Positions 23,444-34,747 of a stretch of DNA of 64,000 nucleotides are shown in pieces. Under the pieces are notes generated by a model that saw nothing but the letters and a program-made list of their open reading frames with translations, made no database searches and had not been told where the DNA came from. Made by a program: the position numbers and the translations under genes. The stretch is from an uncultured Croceitalea sp. (GTDB taxonomy: Bacteria > Bacteroidota > Bacteroidia > Flavobacteriales > Flavobacteriaceae). Positions within the stretch are counted from its first letter, which is position 1. Every line of letters begins with the position of its first letter. The stretch lies in assembly GCA_947494805.1 (NCBI GenBank), contig CANLWK010000003.1:434001-498000 (forward strand), read 5' to 3'.

Positions 23444-26400
23444 TTGAGCATTTCAGGATTCAAAATATACAACGCCTCCGCTGGGTCCGGTAAGACTTAT
23501 CAACTTACCAAAAACTATCTTGAACTAATTTTAGGGCCCAATTCAAGATTCAAGTACAAACAGCTTTTAGCCATTACTTTTACCAACAAAGCCGTTGGTG
23601 AAATGAAAGAACGTATTCTCCAAAATTTGTATGAATTCAGCCTTTCTGAACTATCAGAAAAAGCTGCCCCTTTATTTAAAGAAATCCGAGAATGTTTGGG
23701 TTATTCGGAAGAAGAGCTACGAGAAAAATCAAAACTGACCCTCAAAGAACTGCTCCACAATTATGCTTTTTTCGAGATTTCGACCATAGATAAGTTCAAC
23801 CATAAGATTATACGAACCTTTGCCCGTGACCTAAAACTTGCGCAAAACTTTGAAGTAGTCCTAGATACGGAATCTTTGCTCAACCACGCGGTGGCCAAAG
23901 TATTGAACAAAGCAGGCGATAACAAAAAACTAACGGATACCCTCATTGCCTTTGCTTTAGAAAAAATAGAGGGGAACAAAAGTTGGAATATCGCTTTTGA
24001 CCTTAATGCCATCGGAAAAATTCTCTTTCAAGAGAATCATAGCGAGTATTTGAACTTATTGAAAGATAAATCAATTGAGGATTTTTCAAATCTTAAAAAG
24101 CTGATTAAACAAAGAACAGAATCACTGTCAGCAAGCACAAAAGAAAAGGCGGGGAAAGTTCTTAAAAGAATTGATGAAACGGGATTCAAAGAAGATGACT
24201 TTCCGAGAGGTACGCTTCCAAATCACTTCAAAAAAATAATTGATAGTGAATTAGATCCAAAGAAGCTGTACAACAATAAATTAGAAGAGCAGCTCAACAA
24301 TGACAAAATTGTTAAGGCATCGGTCTCTGCTCCTACCAATGAACTAAGTAGTTTTATTCTGGTACAATATCTTGAAATCAAGAATATCATACTTAGGGTC
24401 AAGTTTTACCAAAACGTTTACAAACATATTTTGCCACTGACCTTAATCAATGAAATTTCAAAAGAGGTCAAAAGCATTCAGATTGAACAAAGTTTGCTCA
24501 GCATTTCAGAGTTCAATCAACTTATTGCGGCAGAAATAAAAAACCAACCGGTGCCATTTATATATGAACGTTTGGGAGAGAAGTATCGTCATTACTTCAT
24601 TGATGAGTTTCAAGATACTTCAAAAAAACAGTGGTCAAACCTTATTCCGCTAATTGGTAATGCTTTAGAAAGCGAGAATGAAAAAGGCGACGTCGGTTCT
24701 TTATTGTTGGTAGGTGATGTAAAACAAGCAATCTATAGATGGCGGGGTGGTGAGGCCAATCAGTTTTTAGATTTATCGCTAAAAAAAGAGCGTCCATTTG
24801 TTGTTGATCCCACTGTAACACAATTGGATAAGAACTGGCGAAGTCATGCGGAAATCATTAAATTCAACAATACATTCTTTTCGTTCATTGCAAAACGGCT
24901 GCAAAATAAAGACTATCAAAATCTTTATCTAGATGGTAATCAGCAACTGAAAAACAATAAAAAAGAAGGCCTTGTTGAGATTTCATTTTTAGAAGAAGAC
25001 AGACAAGTAGAAAGACACCCACACTGCGAAAAAACATTAGGCACTGTTCAACGTATCATTTCAAAAGGTTATGACTATGAAGACATCTGTATTCTGGTTC
25101 GTGACAATAGAAATGGGGTGTTGTTGGCCGACCACCTGACCCAGGCAGCTATTCCCGTACTGTCAGCGGAAGCTCTTTTATTAAAAAACAATGAAGAGGT
25201 TCACTTTTTGGTCAATCTACTACGTTTGATAGTGCAACCCACCATTGCAGAATATTGTTTTGAAGTACTGTCTTACCTATCGGCCGAAAAATCTTTGTCC
25301 CATGATTTTATCGCTGAAAACTTACTGAACGCTCCTTCCTTTTTAAAAGCGCAATATGATTTTGATTTAGGCAATGTCCAGTTTTTGACCGCTTACGAAA
25401 TCTTGGAAGTGGCTATTTTAAAATTTCAATTGGTAAACGACTCTAATGCATACCTCTCTTATTTTTTAGATGTAGTATTTGATTTTGGGAAAAAAGAGAG
25501 CGTTGCCGTCTTTGACTTTTTAAAGCATTGGGAGCAAAAAAAGGACAAACTGGCCATAGCAGCTCCTGAACATATGAACGCAGTTCAAATAATGACCATT
25601 CATAAGTCAAAAGGTCTCGAGTTTCCTTTTGTTATTTTTCCTTTCGCCAATACCAAGATAAACGACACCTCAAAAAGCAATGATTTGTGGATACCTGTGA
25701 ACAAAGAAGATTTCTATGGCTTCGAAGCACTTCTTGTCAAGGCTTCCAACGAGCTTGATTATTATTCAAAAGCCTCAAAAGCCTACTATCATAGAGAAAT
25801 CGAAAAAACTGAACTTGATGATTTTAATGTGCTTTATGTTGCATTGACTCGGGCCATAAAGGGTTTGTTCGTGATAACCACCAATGAAAAATCAAAAACC
25901 GCTGTTTCTTACAGTTCATTATTAAAAGATTTCCTAGAGTTTAAGGGCCTATGGGGCACGTCAACAAGTACCTATTGTTTTGGCAGTTTTGCAGAAAGTG
26001 AATTCCAAAATCAGGTTATTAAGAAAGAACTTGTCGTACCTTATATATATGCTGCAAAAGCGAGCCATACATTCGAGCTCGCCCAAGGCCAAATTTCTTA
26101 CGTAGATTCCAATCAGCAAAAAGCGGTTGAATATGGCAATTTCTTACATCTGGCACTTTCAAGGATTAATACTATCGATGACGTCGAACCTTCTTTGAAA
26201 AGTTTGGTTAATGAGAACGCTATTTCCAAAAAGGAGCAAAACCATTATAAAAACGTTTTAACTAAAATTGTTCAACACGAACAATTAAAGCCTTATTTCG
26301 CAAGTAATGTGGTTGCTCACAACGAAATTGAATTGATGGATGGCAAAGGAACAATTTTAAGGCCTGATAGAATCGTTATACAAGATAGGGCCGTAACCAT

Positions 26401-26545
26401 AATTGATTACAAAACGGGTAGTTCAAAAAAGGTTCATAAAAATCAATTGCAAGAATATGCGAATGTTATCTCAGAAATGGGGTACTTTGTATCAGATAAA
26501 ATACTCGTCTATATTGACGAATCAGTCAATCCAATTTTTATTTAA
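23444..26545 (+). CDS. UvrD/REP helicase with C-terminal nuclease domain (AddA-like)
   Basis: A 1033-residue helicase-nuclease for double-strand break processing, equivalent to AddA/RecB. Walker A is [11 protein letters not shown] at residues about 10-20, motif [15 protein letters not shown], motif [19 protein letters not shown], motif [19 protein letters not shown] and motif [14 protein letters not shown]. The C-terminal PD-(D/E)XK nuclease is seen as RPDRIVI and [11 protein letters not shown]. The start is TTG at 23444; no ATG precedes Walker A in frame. The AddB-like partner lies at 29269, separated by kbl and ompA. Confidence 0.92.
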   Translation: MSISGFKIYNASAGSGKTYQLTKNYLELILGPNSRFKYKQLLAITFTNKAVGEMKERILQNLYEFSLSELSEKAAPLFKEIRECLGYSEEELREKSKLTLKELLHNYAFFEISTIDKFNHKIIRTFARDLKLAQNFEVVLDTESLLNHAVAKVLNKAGDNKKLTDTLIAFALEKIEGNKSWNIAFDLNAIGKILFQENHSEYLNLLKDKSIEDFSNLKKLIKQRTESLSASTKEKAGKVLKRIDETGFKEDDFPRGTLPNHFKKIIDSELDPKKLYNNKLEEQLNNDKIVKASVSAPTNELSSFILVQYLEIKNIILRVKFYQNVYKHILPLTLINEISKEVKSIQIEQSLLSISEFNQLIAAEIKNQPVPFIYERLGEKYRHYFIDEFQDTSKKQWSNLIPLIGNALESENEKGDVGSLLLVGDVKQAIYRWRGGEANQFLDLSLKKERPFVVDPTVTQLDKNWRSHAEIIKFNNTFFSFIAKRLQNKDYQNLYLDGNQQLKNNKKEGLVEISFLEEDRQVERHPHCEKTLGTVQRIISKGYDYEDICILVRDNRNGVLLADHLTQAAIPVLSAEALLLKNNEEVHFLVNLLRLIVQPTIAEYCFEVLSYLSAEKSLSHDFIAENLLNAPSFLKAQYDFDLGNVQFLTAYEILEVAILKFQLVNDSNAYLSYFLDVVFDFGKKESVAVFDFLKHWEQKKDKLAIAAPEHMNAVQIMTIHKSKGLEFPFVIFPFANTKINDTSKSNDLWIPVNKEDFYGFEALLVKASNELDYYSKASKAYYHREIEKTELDDFNVLYVALTRAIKGLFVITTNEKSKTAVSYSSLLKDFLEFKGLWGTSTSTYCFGSFAESEFQNQVIKKELVVPYIYAAKASHTFELAQGQISYVDSNQQKAVEYGNFLHLALSRINTIDDVEPSLKSLVNENAISKKEQNHYKNVLTKIVQHEQLKPYFASNVVAHNEIELMDGKGTILRPDRIVIQDRAVTIIDYKTGSSKKVHKNQLQEYANVISEMGYFVSDKILVYIDESVNPIFI

Positions 26546-26546
26546 A

Positions 26547-27740
26547 ATGTACGGAAAAATCAAAGAACACTTACAAGAGGAGCTTGAGACCATAAAAGAG
26601 GCCGGACTTTATAAAAAGGAACGAATCATTACTTCTCCGCAGGATGCTGTCATCAAAATTAGCACAGGTGAAGAGGTCATCAACTTTTGTGCGAACAATT
26701 ATCTTGGCCTTTCATCGCATCCGGAAGTTGTCAAAGCAGCCAAGGATACTCTGGACTCTCACGGATTCGGCATGTCATCGGTCCGTTTTATCTGCGGAAC
26801 TCAAGACATTCATAAGGAACTTGAACAAAAAATCGCAGATTTCTATCAAACTGAAGATACCATTTTGTACGCAGCAGCTTTTGATGCAAACGGTGGTGTT
26901 TTTGAGCCATTGTTGACGGCAGAAGATGCTATAATTTCCGACTCATTGAACCATGCTTCAATTATTGATGGGGTACGTTTGTGCAAAGCAAAGCGTTACA
27001 GATACGCCAACAATGATATGGCGGATCTAGAAACACAATTAAAAAAGGCCAAAGAAGATGGTGCTCGCTTCAAAATCATTGTGACCGACGGGGTTTTCTC
27101 TATGGACGGTTTGCTAGCCCCTTTAGATGAAATTTGTAATCTAGCCGATGCCTACGATGCTTTGGTCATGATTGATGAATGTCACTCTGCCGGTTTTATA
27201 GGTGAAACCGGTCGTGGAACACTTGAAGAAAAAGGAGTGATGAATAGAATAGATATCATTACTGGAACACTTGGCAAAGCATTAGGTGGTGCCATGGGCG
27301 GTTATACCACTGGCAAAAAAGAGATTATTGAAATGCTACGTCAACGTTCGCGGCCCTATCTCTTCTCTAATTCTTTGGCGCCGGCAATAGTGGGGGCTTC
27401 CATTAAAGTTTTTGACATGCTGCAACATGATACCACACTGCGCGATAAGTTAGAAGAGAATACTACTTATTTCAAAAAAGGAATGAAAGATGCTGGCTTC
27501 GATATTATTGATGGGGACTCAGCTATTGTGCCCGTCATGTTGTACAATGCCAAACTATCACAGCAAATGGCCGATATGTTATTGGAAAAAGGCATTTACG
27601 TTATTGGTTTTTTCTATCCTGTAGTACCAAAAGAAAAAGCACGAATTCGTGTACAGCTTTCAGCTGCCCATGAACGCGAACATTTAGATAAGGCAATAGC
27701 AGCATTCGTTGAAGTTGGAAAACGATTAAAAATCGTTTAA
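26547..27740 (+). CDS. kbl: Glycine C-acetyltransferase (2-amino-3-ketobutyrate CoA ligase)
   Basis: PLP enzyme of threonine degradation: 2-amino-3-ketobutyrate plus CoA to glycine plus acetyl-CoA. The 397-residue protein matches the family length. Visible are [13 protein letters not shown], the PLP-contacting [16 protein letters not shown] and the Schiff-base lysine in [16 protein letters not shown] 26547 is 1 bp after the helicase stop; longer forms run back into the helicase gene and are not real. The usual partner tdh is not in the window. 8-amino-7-oxononanoate synthase is the main relative but the N-terminus fits Kbl better. Confidence 0.93.
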   Translation: MYGKIKEHLQEELETIKEAGLYKKERIITSPQDAVIKISTGEEVINFCANNYLGLSSHPEVVKAAKDTLDSHGFGMSSVRFICGTQDIHKELEQKIADFYQTEDTILYAAAFDANGGVFEPLLTAEDAIISDSLNHASIIDGVRLCKAKRYRYANNDMADLETQLKKAKEDGARFKIIVTDGVFSMDGLLAPLDEICNLADAYDALVMIDECHSAGFIGETGRGTLEEKGVMNRIDIITGTLGKALGGAMGGYTTGKKEIIEMLRQRSRPYLFSNSLAPAIVGASIKVFDMLQHDTTLRDKLEENTTYFKKGMKDAGFDIIDGDSAIVPVMLYNAKLSQQMADMLLEKGIYVIGFFYPVVPKEKARIRVQLSAAHEREHLDKAIAAFVEVGKRLKIV

Positions 27741-27788
27741 GTGTACAAAACTTTCTATGTAATGCACTTAAAAAAAAAAGAAATTGAT

Positions 27789-27819
27789 TTTGTTAATAGT
27801 TTTTAACAACTTACATTTG
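27789..27819 (+). promoter_or_regulatory. Promoter of the OmpA-family gene
   Basis: TTTG at 27789-27792, exactly 19 bp, TACATTTG at 27812-27819: a complete match to the Bacteroidota vegetative promoter. It lies 34 bp before the ATG at 27854 and implies strong expression. Confidence 0.85.
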
Positions 27820-27853
27820 CAGCTGATAAACACTTAAACTTAAAATTTTGAAC

Positions 27854-29212
27854 ATGAAACATCTTAGCAAATTTTTGGTTGTTGCCCTACTTTTTGTAGG
27901 TGTAAACAGCATTCAAGCCCAAGACGAAAACAATCCTTGGCAGATAAGCTTTGGTGTAAACGCAATTGACGTTTATCCTACAAATGACGAATCAGCAGCT
28001 TATCCTACTGGAACTCTTTTCAGTGAGTACTTTAATGCAAATGACCACTGGAACATCATTCCTTCGATTTCCTATGTAGGTGTATCTAAATACATCGGCG
28101 ATGGATTCTCAATAGGAGCAAGAGGTTCTTTAAATCGAATTGAAAATCTTGGTGACGTAGCGGTTGACGATTTGTCACACTTTGCAATTGATGGTGTCAT
28201 CAAATACAATATTTTGAAAAACACCGTTGTGGACCCGTTCGTACAAATCGGTGGTGGTTATACTTGGGTTGATGAAATTGGAGCTGGTACTGCCAATGGT
28301 GGTATTGGTGTTAACTTTTGGTTTTCTGATAATGTTGGTTTCACCCTTGAAACGCAGTATAAGCATGCTTTTGAAGATTATGGTGTTAAGCATTTTCAAC
28401 ACTTAGCAGGTCTTAACATCAAGTTTGGTGGTACAGATACTGACGGTGATGGTATTTATGACAAAGACGATGCTTGTCCAGAAGTTGCCGGTCTTGAAGC
28501 TTTCAACGGTTGTCCTGATTCTGACGGTGACGGTATTGAAGATGGCAAAGATAGCTGTCCTGACCAAGCTGGTTCTAAAGAGATGAACGGTTGTCCTGAT
28601 GCTGATGGTGATGGTATCGCTGACAAAGATGATGCTTGTCCTAACGAAGCTGGTACTGCTGCTTTAGCTGGTTGTCCTGATGCTGATGGTGACGGTGTTG
28701 CTGATAAAGACGATGAGTGCCCAAGCGAGGCTGGTCCTGCTGAGAACAAAGGTTGCCCTTGGCCAGATGCTGACGGTGATAGTGTTCTTGATAAAGACGA
28801 TCAGTGTCCTCAAGTAGCTGGTACTGTTGCAAACAACGGCTGTCCTGAAGTTACTGAAGAAGTTCAGAAGCAATTGAACGACTACGCTAGAACTATCTTG
28901 TTCGATACTGGTAAAGCATCTATCAAAGCTGAATCTACTTCAGTAATGGTTGATATTATTCAAATCTTGAATGAGTATCCTAATGCTAAATTTACTGTAG
29001 AAGGTCACACTGATAGTGTAGGTAGCGCTAAACTGAACCAAAGCCTTTCTGAGAAACGTGCTAACTCTGTTAGAGACTTCTTAATCGATAAAGGTATTGG
29101 TACGGATAGGTTGACTGCTATTGGTTACGGCGAAGACAAGCCAATTGCTACCAACAATACTAGATCAGGTAGAAAGCAGAACAGAAGAGTTGAAATCAAC
29201 TTGGTAAAATAA
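27854..29212 (+). CDS. OmpA-family outer membrane protein with thrombospondin type 3 repeats
   Basis: A 452-residue outer membrane protein. Signal peptide (cleavage near SIQAQ), an N-terminal beta-barrel of about 175 residues, then five acidic calcium-binding thrombospondin type 3 repeats of the form [15 protein letters not shown] (roughly residues 195-330), and a C-terminal OmpA domain that binds peptidoglycan ([20 protein letters not shown]). The family links the outer membrane to the cell wall and is usually very abundant, consistent with the strong promoter and own terminator. ATG 27854 is used instead of TTG 27848. Confidence 0.95.
   Translation: MKHLSKFLVVALLFVGVNSIQAQDENNPWQISFGVNAIDVYPTNDESAAYPTGTLFSEYFNANDHWNIIPSISYVGVSKYIGDGFSIGARGSLNRIENLGDVAVDDLSHFAIDGVIKYNILKNTVVDPFVQIGGGYTWVDEIGAGTANGGIGVNFWFSDNVGFTLETQYKHAFEDYGVKHFQHLAGLNIKFGGTDTDGDGIYDKDDACPEVAGLEAFNGCPDSDGDGIEDGKDSCPDQAGSKEMNGCPDADGDGIADKDDACPNEAGTAALAGCPDADGDGVADKDDECPSEAGPAENKGCPWPDADGDSVLDKDDQCPQVAGTVANNGCPEVTEEVQKQLNDYARTILFDTGKASIKAESTSVMVDIIQILNEYPNAKFTVEGHTDSVGSAKLNQSLSEKRANSVRDFLIDKGIGTDRLTAIGYGEDKPIATNNTRSGRKQNRRVEINLVK
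28440..28850 (+). repeat. Coding repeats for the thrombospondin type 3 region
   Basis: Five imperfect units of about 75-85 bp, each coding for an Asp-rich loop and ending in a GCP-like turn. They are explained by the protein repeat, not by a separate DNA element. Confidence 0.85.
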
Positions 29213-29232
29213 GTTTAAGTACATTATATTTT

Positions 29233-29264
29233 AAAAAGCCTCGACAGTAGTCGAGGCTTTTTTT
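29233..29264 (+). terminator. Terminator of the OmpA-family gene
   Basis: GCCTCGAC, loop AGTA, GTCGAGGC with flanking A and T tracts (29233-29237 and 29258-29264). It ends 4 bp before the next start codon. Confidence 0.9.
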
Positions 29265-29268
29265 CGTT

Positions 29269-32004
29269 ATGGTACCTTTCCTTAAATATATAATTCAAGA
29301 CCTTAAGAAAAAGTATGGTTCCCTTGAGAACCTAATTCTTGTCGTGCCAAGTGTTAGGTCAAGCACCTACTTGAAAAAGTATATTGCTGAAGAGATTTCC
29401 ACACCAATCTTTCTGCCCAAAATTCTCAGTATCGAAGAATTTATTCTTGTAATTTCTGAATTGCGCAAGATAGATACAACCGAACTTGTATTCAGGTTAT
29501 TTGATGTATACAATCAAACGGGCATAAAAGATAAAGACGATTTTTTGACTTTTAACCGGTGGGCCACAACCCTATTGGCTGACTTTGATGAACTTGACCG
29601 ATACTTAGTAGATGCCGATGCGATATTTGATTATCTAACCGCTATCAAGAGAATACAAGCCTGGGACAACCAAGACCACAAAAGCGACCTTGTTACAGGT
29701 TACATCAACTTCACAAAGTCTTTCAAAGAACTATATTCAAACTTAAGAAGGAATCTTTTAGAAGATAAACTGTCATATCAAGGTCTACGCTACGAAATTG
29801 CCACCAAACGTTTGCCCTTGTACATTGAGAAAAGTAAAGACAACCCACATATATTTATTGGATTTAACGGGCTTAATATGGCCGAAAACCAAATCATTCA
29901 GAAACTACTAGAAAGTACCAACTCAGAAGTTTATTGGGATTTGGACACCTATTTTCTACACGACACATTGCATGATGCTGGATACTTTATTCGACAACAT
30001 TTAAAAAACTGGGCTTACTTCAGCACAAATACCTTACACGGACTAAGCTCAGATTATCTCGACACAAAATATATTGAGATTACGGGTATTCCCAAAAATA
30101 TATCACAAGCCAAATACGTGGGAAACTTATTGTCTCAATTGGCTAAAACGGCTTTCAATCAACCTGTAGCACTGGTTCTTGCCGATGAAACCCTACTGCC
30201 GGCCATAATTAATTCCCTTCCAATCAATATTGGTCCAGTAAACATCACCATGGGGTTTCCATTGGAAAAGACCTCAACAGCAAATTTCTTTGAAATTCTT
30301 TTAGATTTTTATGACGCCCGAACAAACAGTGGATGGTATTTTGAAGATGTGTTACGTTTATTCTCCCATCCTATTACAAAAACACTATTTAACAACCCTA
30401 CAACCGCTCATAAAGTCGCGCATACTATACATAAAAATAATTACGTCTTTCTTAGCCCCTCACATCTAAAGAAGCTTTTTGAAGAATACAATGATGATCT
30501 AGAAAGGTTCTTGATCCTAGAACCTAATTCAAAATCATTTGTAGAAACTTCCCTTAATATCCTAACAATTTTAAAAAACCACTTCGCTAAGCACCCAAAT
30601 TTAATTGAACAAGAGAGCCTGTTCTTGTTCTCAAAGATTTTCAATCAAATTTCGGATTATATACAAAAAAGGGCCTATCTCGATAACTTCAAAACTTTAA
30701 AGGGGTTAATGGTAGAGCTCGTTTCAATAGAAAAACTCAATTTTAAGGGCAATCCGACATCAGGGCTTCAAATTATGGGAATGCTCGAAAGCAGGACTCT
30801 TGATTTTGAAACTGTCATTATGACTTCGGTAAACGAAGGTATTCTACCTGCGGGGAAAAGTAATAACTCTTTTATTCCCTATGACGTGAAAAAAGAGTTC
30901 TCAATGCCAACCTTTAAGGACAAAGATGCTGTTTATGCCTATCACTTTTACCGCTTGATCCAACGCGCAAAGACTGTTTACTTGACTTACAATACCGAAT
31001 CTGACGTGTTAGAAGGTGGTGAAAGAAGCAGGTTTATCACGCAATTACTGACCGATGAAAATATCAAACACAATGTTAGGCATCAAATTGCGTCTCCTTC
31101 AATACCCATAAGAGCCCCTAAGGATATAAGCATTGTAAAAAGCCAAAGATTGGTAGAAGATCTAAAATCAATAGCCTTATCTGGCTTTTCACCGACATCC
31201 CTAAGCAATTACATCAGAAACCCTTATACCTTCTACCAAAAGAACGTATTAAAGATAAAGGAGACCGAAAATGTTGAAGAGACCATGGCCTACAATACCT
31301 TTGGCACAATTATTCATGATGTTCTTGAGGTATTATTAAAGCCATTTGTAGGACAAATAATGACAGAAGAAAATCTTTTGGCCACGAAAAAAAGCATTCC
31401 CCAGGTTACCAAGCAAAATTTTGTCAAAACGTTTTCCGATCAAAATCTTGATAGTGGTCAAAATCTGATTGCCTTTAATGTAATCAAAACCTACATTAGT
31501 AATGTTATTGATTTTGAAATTGCGCAAAGCAAAACCAAACAGATAAAACTTATCGCACTTGAACATAATCTAAAAATCGAGTTGAATATTTCAGAGTTGC
31601 CATTTCCGATATTTTTAAAGGGTAAATTAGACCGTATTGATGAGGTAGACGGGCAAGTAAGAATCATTGATTACAAAACAGGTAATGTCACTTCAAGTGA
31701 ACTTGAACTAACGGCCATTGAACAGGTCATTGTATCAAAAAACAAATCAAAGGCGTTTCAATTACTGTGCTATGGCCTAATGTGTCAAAAATTCGACGGC
31801 CTTACGAATATCCAAGCGGGTATCTTCCCTATAAAAAAAATGAAGTCAGGTATGCTGAACTTCGCAATCAAGCCCAGTCCAAGAGCTGCCGTGAAAAATA
31901 GACTTATTGATATGGATGTCATCCATAGGTTTGAAGAGGCCTTAAAAGGCCTAATCTTAGAACTCTTTGACACAACTATTCCCTTTACGGACACCGGAGA
32001 TTGA
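29269..32004 (+). CDS. PD-(D/E)XK nuclease family protein, AddB-like
   Basis: A 911-residue protein that would pair with the AddA-like helicase. The N-terminal three quarters look like a degenerate helicase fold (opening LVVPSVRSSTYLKKYI, no Walker A); the C-terminal 240 residues carry a PD-(D/E)XK nuclease with GKLDRIDEVDGQVRIIDYKTG. LSNYIRNPYTFYQKNV precedes the nuclease as in AddB-type proteins. The ATG is only 4 bp after the ompA terminator, so expression must rely on readthrough or an internal signal. Convergent with the SDR gene with no gap between stops. Confidence 0.85.
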   Translation: MVPFLKYIIQDLKKKYGSLENLILVVPSVRSSTYLKKYIAEEISTPIFLPKILSIEEFILVISELRKIDTTELVFRLFDVYNQTGIKDKDDFLTFNRWATTLLADFDELDRYLVDADAIFDYLTAIKRIQAWDNQDHKSDLVTGYINFTKSFKELYSNLRRNLLEDKLSYQGLRYEIATKRLPLYIEKSKDNPHIFIGFNGLNMAENQIIQKLLESTNSEVYWDLDTYFLHDTLHDAGYFIRQHLKNWAYFSTNTLHGLSSDYLDTKYIEITGIPKNISQAKYVGNLLSQLAKTAFNQPVALVLADETLLPAIINSLPINIGPVNITMGFPLEKTSTANFFEILLDFYDARTNSGWYFEDVLRLFSHPITKTLFNNPTTAHKVAHTIHKNNYVFLSPSHLKKLFEEYNDDLERFLILEPNSKSFVETSLNILTILKNHFAKHPNLIEQESLFLFSKIFNQISDYIQKRAYLDNFKTLKGLMVELVSIEKLNFKGNPTSGLQIMGMLESRTLDFETVIMTSVNEGILPAGKSNNSFIPYDVKKEFSMPTFKDKDAVYAYHFYRLIQRAKTVYLTYNTESDVLEGGERSRFITQLLTDENIKHNVRHQIASPSIPIRAPKDISIVKSQRLVEDLKSIALSGFSPTSLSNYIRNPYTFYQKNVLKIKETENVEETMAYNTFGTIIHDVLEVLLKPFVGQIMTEENLLATKKSIPQVTKQNFVKTFSDQNLDSGQNLIAFNVIKTYISNVIDFEIAQSKTKQIKLIALEHNLKIELNISELPFPIFLKGKLDRIDEVDGQVRIIDYKTGNVTSSELELTAIEQVIVSKNKSKAFQLLCYGLMCQKFDGLTNIQAGIFPIKKMKSGMLNFAIKPSPRAAVKNRLIDMDVIHRFEEALKGLILELFDTTIPFTDTGD

Positions 32005-32715
32005 CTATTTTAAATCAGGTCTACTGGGCCTAACCTCAATTTTACTAGGTAAGGTTCTTGGGTGCATTCGCAATAAGTCAACAACCAATTGGCCAATATC
32101 TTCAGGTTGTATCTTCCAAGCATCCTTGTTTGTGGGTTCGCTACCGTTAAAATAAGTAGCCACAGAACCGGGCATTATGGTTGTTACTTTGATTCCATAT
32201 TTGCGTAAATCAAGCATTGCAGCCTGCGTAAAGCCAACAACGCCAAACTTAGAAGCATTGTACCCCGCACCCTTCGTGAAAAAATTTGTCCCTGCCAAAC
32301 TAGCCAAAGTCATATAATAGCCCTTCGATTTTTTTAAAGCCTCAACTGACGCTTTAAGCGTAAAGAACGCACCTGTTAAATTGGTATCCATCATTAGTTT
32401 CCATTGCGCAATGCTCATCTCATCAACCGAAGCAAAATGTCCGACACCGGCGTTTGCCAAAACCAAGTCCAATTGTCCCCATTTTTCCATAATTGCATTA
32501 ATAGCGTTCGATTCATCTTCAAGGTCAGAAACATCAGACCGCACTATCAGCACCTTGTCTGAATCTCCTAGAGACGTCTTAGCACTTTTTAGAGCGTCTT
32601 CATTCCGTCCACTAATCGCAACATACATTCCCTCGGCCAATAATGCCTTGGCAACGCCCAAGCCAATTCCTTTACTTCCGCCCGTGATATAGGCAACTTT
32701 ATTCTCTAACACCAT
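32005..32715 (-). CDS. Short-chain dehydrogenase/reductase
   Basis: A 236-residue NAD(P)-dependent oxidoreductase of the classical SDR type. The cofactor motif is TGGSKGIGLGVA near the N-terminus, the NAG motif is in VLANAGVGH, and the catalytic Ser, Tyr and Lys lie in ASLAG and GYNASKFG. An Arg or Ser-Gly-Arg after the second strand (ISGRNEDAL) suggests NADPH. The substrate is unknown; 3-ketoacyl-type reduction is one possibility. Confidence 0.92.
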   Translation of the reverse strand: MVLENKVAYITGGSKGIGLGVAKALLAEGMYVAISGRNEDALKSAKTSLGDSDKVLIVRSDVSDLEDESNAINAIMEKWGQLDLVLANAGVGHFASVDEMSIAQWKLMMDTNLTGAFFTLKASVEALKKSKGYYMTLASLAGTNFFTKGAGYNASKFGVVGFTQAAMLDLRKYGIKVTTIMPGSVATYFNGSEPTNKDAWKIQPEDIGQLVVDLLRMHPRTLPSKIEVRPSRPDLK

Positions 32716-32802
32716 TTTTCTATTTTCTTAGTATAAATATAATCGGTTATCCTCACAAAAAAGTCCTAATTTCAATCTTGATTCACCATATAGGAACGTA
32801 CA

Positions 32803-33882
32803 GTGATACATGTAAAATCACCTGGTAGAATTTGTTTATTCGGAGACCATCAAGATTACTTGGGTCTTCCTGTTATTGCTTGTGCAATTGATAGATATAT
32901 CCTTCTTACTGCCAATAAGAATGATACCGATTTTTTTCAGATTACCTTCTCAGATTTAAACACTGTAAGAAAAATTGGCATACACCAAGATCTTACGAAT
33001 AGCAATCCTAAAGATCAATTTATTGTAGCATTAAAAGTACTTGGCACCTATGGTTGTTTTCCCGACGAAGGTTATGATATAACCATAAAGGGTTCTATAC
33101 CTATAAATGCCGGATTGTCAAGTTCTTCTGCCCTCTTATTGGCTTGGATAAATTTTCTTATACAGGCCTTCGGAACCAACCACAGTATCAGCAACGAACT
33201 ACTGGCCAAAATTGCCTTTAAAACCGAGGTCTCGGAACAAAACGGACCTGGCGGTAAAATGGATCAATACGCAATCAGCTTGGGCAATATTATTTATTTA
33301 GAAACCGATGCCACTTCACGTTATCAAAAAATAGGTCAACATATCAAGGGTCTCGTAATCGGTGAATCAGGTATTGGAAAAGATACTTTAGGCTTGTTGA
33401 ATGATAGAAGAAGTTCGGCATTAGAGGCTTTGTCTTTTTTTAAACAACAGGACAGCACGTTTGACATAAAAAAAGCGACCGGAGCAATGGTACCGACTTA
33501 TCTTGATCAACTGCCCATACATTTAAAACCGTTCTTCTCGGCGGCCATTAACAATCACCTGATTACGCAAGAGGCTTTGAAGGGTTTTAAAAGGAAGCAC
33601 GTTGACTTAAAACACCTTGGTAAGCTGATGAACGATCATCATGCCATATTAAAAAATGACCTCAAAATAACGGTCCCCAGAATTGATGATATGATAAATG
33701 CTGCTACCAATGCAGGGGCGTATGGCACCAAAATTGTGGGCTCAGGTGGCGGTGGATGTATTGTGGCACTTGCCCCAGATAAGGAAGAAGAGGTCATAGC
33801 AAATGTCTTAAAAGCAGGTGCCGTAAATGCCTATCGGGTATCGGTTACCGAGGGAATTTCAACACATAAAAAAGATGCTTAA
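32803..33882 (+). CDS. GHMP family sugar kinase (galactokinase/mevalonate kinase-like)
   Basis: A 359-residue small-molecule kinase. The three GHMP motifs are present: SPGRICLFGDHQDYLGLPVI at the N-terminus, the ATP loop PINAGLSSSSALLLAW near residue 110, and the C-terminal VGSGGGGCIVALA. The start is GTG at 32803. Its stop overlaps the next gene, a nucleotidyltransferase, by 8 bp. The pair suggests salvage of a free sugar to a sugar 1-phosphate and then to an activated nucleotide sugar; which sugar is not deducible. Confidence 0.88.
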   Translation: MIHVKSPGRICLFGDHQDYLGLPVIACAIDRYILLTANKNDTDFFQITFSDLNTVRKIGIHQDLTNSNPKDQFIVALKVLGTYGCFPDEGYDITIKGSIPINAGLSSSSALLLAWINFLIQAFGTNHSISNELLAKIAFKTEVSEQNGPGGKMDQYAISLGNIIYLETDATSRYQKIGQHIKGLVIGESGIGKDTLGLLNDRRSSALEALSFFKQQDSTFDIKKATGAMVPTYLDQLPIHLKPFFSAAINNHLITQEALKGFKRKHVDLKHLGKLMNDHHAILKNDLKITVPRIDDMINAATNAGAYGTKIVGSGGGGCIVALAPDKEEEVIANVLKAGAVNAYRVSVTEGISTHKKDA

Positions 33883-34747
33883 CAATATCATCATTTTGGC
33901 TGGTGGCGCCTCATCACGAATGAAGAAAGAGACGGCGAATAAAGCCATAAACAAGACCACAATAGCACAAGCCAACACAAGAAATAAGGGTCTTATTGAA
34001 ATAGGGCCCAATAATATCCCTTTTTTAGATTACTTGCTTTATAACATAAAACAAGCTGGCTATCAAAGCATCTTTATTGTCATAGGCGCAAATGATACTA
34101 TGTTTCCCTCTATCTATGGTAGTAAAGAAGCAAACAATACCTTTAATGGGTTGAACATTTCGTACGTACGCCAACATATACCCGAAGGAAGAACAAAACC
34201 TTTTGGAACTGCCGATGCCGTTTTTCAGGCCATGGAACAATATCCCAAATTAAAGACCGAAGCTTTTGCCGTCTGTAATTGTGATAATCTATATTCAATA
34301 AAAGTCTTACGTCAGTTACGACAGACCAATTCAAAAAACGCCCTAATGGGCTATGATAGAGATGCCCTAAAATTTGACGAAGAACGCATAGCAAAGTTTG
34401 CGCTCATGAAACTGGGTAATCAAAACAGATTACTGACCATTTTAGAAAAACCCAGAAAAACAGAAGTAGACCACTATAGAGATCCCAACGGAAAACTGCG
34501 TGTCAGCATGAACATTTTTAAGTTCGATGGCAAACAGTTTTATCCATTCTTGCTAAACTGTCCGGTACATCCGGAACGCAATGAAAAGGAGCTCCCCACA
34601 GCCTTATTGAACATGGTTCATGAATACCCAAAAAGTGTTGAGGTCATTCCTGTTTCCGAACATGTCATCGATCTGACAAGCAAAGAAGATATCGGTATTG
34701 TGAATACCTATTTAGAAGATCATTATCCTAATGATTTGGTTTGGTAG
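33875..34747 (+). CDS. Sugar-phosphate nucleotidyltransferase
   Basis: A 290-residue NTP-transferase. The nucleotide-binding start is NIIILAGGASSRMKKE, followed by an NTP-transferase core (IFIVIGANDTMFP, AVCNCDNLYSI with the metal-binding Asp). The ATG at 33875 overlaps the kinase stop (shared ATGCTTAA), which argues for tight coupling. It probably activates the phosphorylated sugar made by the kinase. Confidence 0.85.
   Translation: MLNNIIILAGGASSRMKKETANKAINKTTIAQANTRNKGLIEIGPNNIPFLDYLLYNIKQAGYQSIFIVIGANDTMFPSIYGSKEANNTFNGLNISYVRQHIPEGRTKPFGTADAVFQAMEQYPKLKTEAFAVCNCDNLYSIKVLRQLRQTNSKNALMGYDRDALKFDEERIAKFALMKLGNQNRLLTILEKPRKTEVDHYRDPNGKLRVSMNIFKFDGKQFYPFLLNCPVHPERNEKELPTALLNMVHEYPKSVEVIPVSEHVIDLTSKEDIGIVNTYLEDHYPNDLVW

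Noticed and set aside
26403-26546. Extended N-terminus of Kbl
   Set aside because: The extra 48 residues are out-of-frame translation of the helicase gene end; ATG 26547 gives the normal family length.
28456-28873. Open frames on the minus strand across the thrombospondin repeats
   Set aside because: They are shadows of the repetitive Asp/Gly-rich coding sequence on the plus strand.
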